A stretch of DNA of 7,383 bases, taken from contig JAGXHB010000288.1 of assembly GCA_024636425.1 (NCBI GenBank), positions 1 through 7,383 on the forward strand. The letters run 5' to 3'. The notes under the pieces were generated by a model that was not told the origin of the DNA, did not search any database, and saw only the letters and a list, made by a program, of their open reading frames with translations. Below, in pieces: positions 5,973 to 7,383 of this stretch. How positions within the stretch are numbered: the stretch's first letter is position 1; the number at the start of each line of letters is the position of its first letter. Source of the stretch: Roseobacter sp. (GTDB lineage Bacteria > Pseudomonadota > Alphaproteobacteria > Rhodobacterales > Rhodobacteraceae). The translations under genes and the position numbers were made by a program.

Positions 5973-6212
5973 CTACTTGCGCCGCCAATGGAACGGCACG
6001 ATGATCAGCGCCCCGATGGAGGACGCAATCGCATTCATTCCGGCAGAGTTGAAGCCGATGCCGAACATCAGACGCACGAAGTAGAACAGGAACGCACCGC
6101 CCACGCAGATGATGATCGACTGCAGGTATCCGTTGCGCGTAAAGCCCGATTTTTCCGACACATAGCCAACGATGCCCGCGATAACGACCGTACCGATCAA
6201 GACTGGAAACAT
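5973..6212 (-). CDS. Small membrane protein, GlsB/YeaQ/YmgE-like
   Basis: The 79-residue protein has three hydrophobic segments (about 2-17, 30-50 and 58-75), small-residue pairs (GIVGYV, VGGAF, SSIGAL) and a basic C-terminus (HWRRK). Size and pattern resemble the GlsB/YeaQ/YmgE (transglycosylase-associated) family; the match is by shape and a few glycines, so the family is likely but not certain. The start at 6212 is supported by GAGGAG on the minus strand, which lies inside the end of fmt; longer versions starting at 6278 would overlap fmt by more than 60 bases and have no such site. Only four bases separate it from the fmt stop codon, so it is the last gene of the def-like/fmt operon. No functional link with translation initiation is evident. 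Confidence 0.82.
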   Translation of the reverse strand: MFPVLIGTVVIAGIVGYVSEKSGFTRNGYLQSIIICVGGAFLFYFVRLMFGIGFNSAGMNAIASSIGALIIVPFHWRRK

Positions 6213-6216
6213 GGCG

Positions 6217-7131
6217 CTACTCCTCGCCCACAAGGGTGCCGGGTACGATCTGCGCGCCCTGTTGAAACACTGCGGCATCCTGCGCCGCTTTTCCCGCCCG
6301 TTGCAAGCGGGTCAGATGCACCGCCCCCTGTCCACAAGCAACAACCAGATCAGCGGTCAGCACTTCGCCCGCCGCTCCATGACCATCGGCCAGCACCGAG
6401 CCCAACACCTTGATCCGGTCACGGCCTCGCTCGAACCACGCGCCCGGAAAGGGCGACAGTCCCCTGATCTGGCGGTCAACCTCCGCGGCGGGGCTCGTCC
6501 AATCGATGCGGGCCTCGGCCTTGTCGATCTTGGCGGCATAGGTCACACCGTCATCCGGCTGCGGCGCGGGCGTCAGTTCCGGCAATCGGTGCAGCGCATC
6601 GACAATCAGCCGCGCCCCCAATTCGGACAGACGGTCATGCAGTTGGATCGTGGTTTCCGCAGGTTTGATCGGAAAAGCGGCACGCAAGAGCACGGGGCCA
6701 GTGTCCAGCCCCGCGTCCATTTGCATGATGCAGACGCCGGTTTCCGCATCCCCCGCCATGATGGCCCGGTGGATCGGTGCGGCCCCCCGCCAGCGCGGCA
6801 AAAGGCTTGCGTGGATATTCAGGCATCCGTGGCGCGGCGCGTCCAGAATGGCTTGGGGCAGGATCAGCCCGTAGGCGACCACCACCGCCACATCTGCGTC
6901 AACGTCGGCAAATTCCGCCTGCGCCTCGGCGGTTTTGAGCGACACGGGAAACCGCACCGGCAGCCCGAGCGCTTCAGCACGGGTCTGCACGGGGCTGGGG
7001 CGGTCCTTTTTGCCACGGCCCGCCGGTCGCGGCGGCTGGCAATAGACGCAGGCAATCTCGTGCCCGGCCAGCACCAGCGCATCCAGCACCGGTACGGAAA
7101 ACTCCGGTGTTCCCATAAAGATCACGCGCAT
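6217..7131 (-). CDS. fmt: Methionyl-tRNA formyltransferase
   Basis: Fmt formylates Met on initiator tRNA, using 10-formyltetrahydrofolate, before translation starts. The 304-residue protein opens with MRVIFMGTPEFSVPVLDAL. Its formyltransferase domain contains PAGRGKK (36-42), the catalytic set Asn105 and His107 in CLNIHASLLPRWRGAAPIH (103-121), and Asp143 in MDAGLDTGPVLL (138-149). The C-terminal tRNA-binding domain runs from about 205 (ARIDWTSPA) to the end, including IRGLSPFPGAW (222-232). Length is slightly below E. coli Fmt (315). The ATG at 7131 follows GGGG by several bases on the minus strand and lies four bases after the stop of the deformylase-like gene. Confidence 0.97.
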   Translation of the reverse strand: MRVIFMGTPEFSVPVLDALVLAGHEIACVYCQPPRPAGRGKKDRPSPVQTRAEALGLPVRFPVSLKTAEAQAEFADVDADVAVVVAYGLILPQAILDAPRHGCLNIHASLLPRWRGAAPIHRAIMAGDAETGVCIMQMDAGLDTGPVLLRAAFPIKPAETTIQLHDRLSELGARLIVDALHRLPELTPAPQPDDGVTYAAKIDKAEARIDWTSPAAEVDRQIRGLSPFPGAWFERGRDRIKVLGSVLADGHGAAGEVLTADLVVACGQGAVHLTRLQRAGKAAQDAAVFQQGAQIVPGTLVGEE

Positions 7132-7135
7132 CAGA

Positions 7136-7383
7136 CTACCCCTTAAGCTTTTTCGCCTTGCGCAGCAGCATGTCGCGCCGCGTCTTGCTCAGCCGGTCGA
7201 AATACATCCTGCCCGCCAGATGGTCGATCTGGTGCTGCACGCTTGTCGCCTCGAGGCCGACAAAATCGCGCCTCGTGATGACCCCGTTTTCATCCATATA
7301 GCGCACCGTAACACCGCGCGGACGTTTGATGACAGCAGATACCCCCGGCAGGTTCGGGCTGGCTTCGTCATGTTCGTTCAGTA
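7136..7383 (-). CDS. Peptide deformylase-like protein with altered active site, 5' part outside window
   Basis: The visible 81 C-terminal residues follow the deformylase fold: the strand GVTVRYMDENG, the segment ITRRDFVGLEATSVQHQ, then IDHLAGRMYFDRLSKTRR and a basic end. Deformylase removes the formyl group from nascent proteins with a metal held by Cys of EGCLS and the two His of HExxH. Here the motif-2 position reads EASPNLPG, with Ser (codon 7360-7358) in place of Cys, and motif 3 reads HQIDH, with Gln (codon 7231-7229) in place of the catalytic Glu. Both His remain. The protein is therefore probably not an active deformylase of the usual kind, and I give no gene symbol, though pipelines may call it def. 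Motif 1 lies outside the window. The gene is four bases upstream of fmt in the same operon. The reading frame is intact, which argues against a pseudogene. Confidence 0.88.
   Translation of the reverse strand, partial: LNEHDEASPNLPGVSAVIKRPRGVTVRYMDENGVITRRDFVGLEATSVQHQIDHLAGRMYFDRLSKTRRDMLLRKAKKLKG

Noticed and set aside
6172..7146. Open frame of 324 codons on the plus strand
   Set aside because: Antisense to fmt and to the end of the deformylase-like gene; no protein-like features. Fmt on the other strand carries all family motifs.

Overview
This window looks like core chromosome of an alphaproteobacterium, most likely a member of the Rhodobacterales (roseobacter group). The coding sequence is GC-rich, and the FolK, omega, Fmt and RNase HI proteins read like those of that order. 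The neighbourhoods rpoZ-rsh, ispH-(x)-rnhA and def-fmt are also typical of alphaproteobacteria. Genus cannot be read from the sequence alone. I see no insertion sequence, phage gene, CRISPR array, tRNA or rRNA, and no sign of recent transfer.

Layout. (1) Positions 1-2509 are on the minus strand. In transcription order they hold folK (folate synthesis), rpoZ (RNA polymerase omega) and the 5' two thirds of rsh, a bifunctional (p)ppGpp synthetase/hydrolase that runs off the left edge. (2) An AT-rich intergenic island at 2510-2639 contains two short tandem duplications and separates folK from a divergent gene for an NYN/LabA-type PIN-like protein (2640-3185, +), which ends in a strong hairpin terminator. 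(3) After a gene-free stretch of 243 bases comes a plus-strand group: ispH (last step of the MEP isoprenoid pathway), a DUF3429-type membrane protein, rnhA (RNase HI) and a TRIC-type cation channel. Stop and start codons overlap by 4 bases at ispH/DUF3429 and at rnhA/TRIC. (4) The right part, 5973-7383, is a tight minus-strand operon in the order deformylase-like protein (cut by the right edge), fmt (methionyl-tRNA formyltransferase), and a 79-residue membrane protein. Its end meets the TRIC gene tail to tail with one base between the stop codons.

How the genes fit together. Omega contributes to ppGpp binding site 1 on RNA polymerase, and it sits directly before the ppGpp enzyme; its N-terminal MAR motif is intact. 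Fmt formylates initiator tRNA using a folate cofactor, and deformylase normally removes that formyl group.

Most of the window is housekeeping. The most notable observation is that the deformylase-like protein beside fmt lacks two of the family's defining active-site residues: the metal-ligand Cys is Ser, and the catalytic Glu of HExxH is Gln. It is therefore probably not an ordinary deformylase. Next in interest are the repeat-bearing island before the NYN gene and the long ispH leader.
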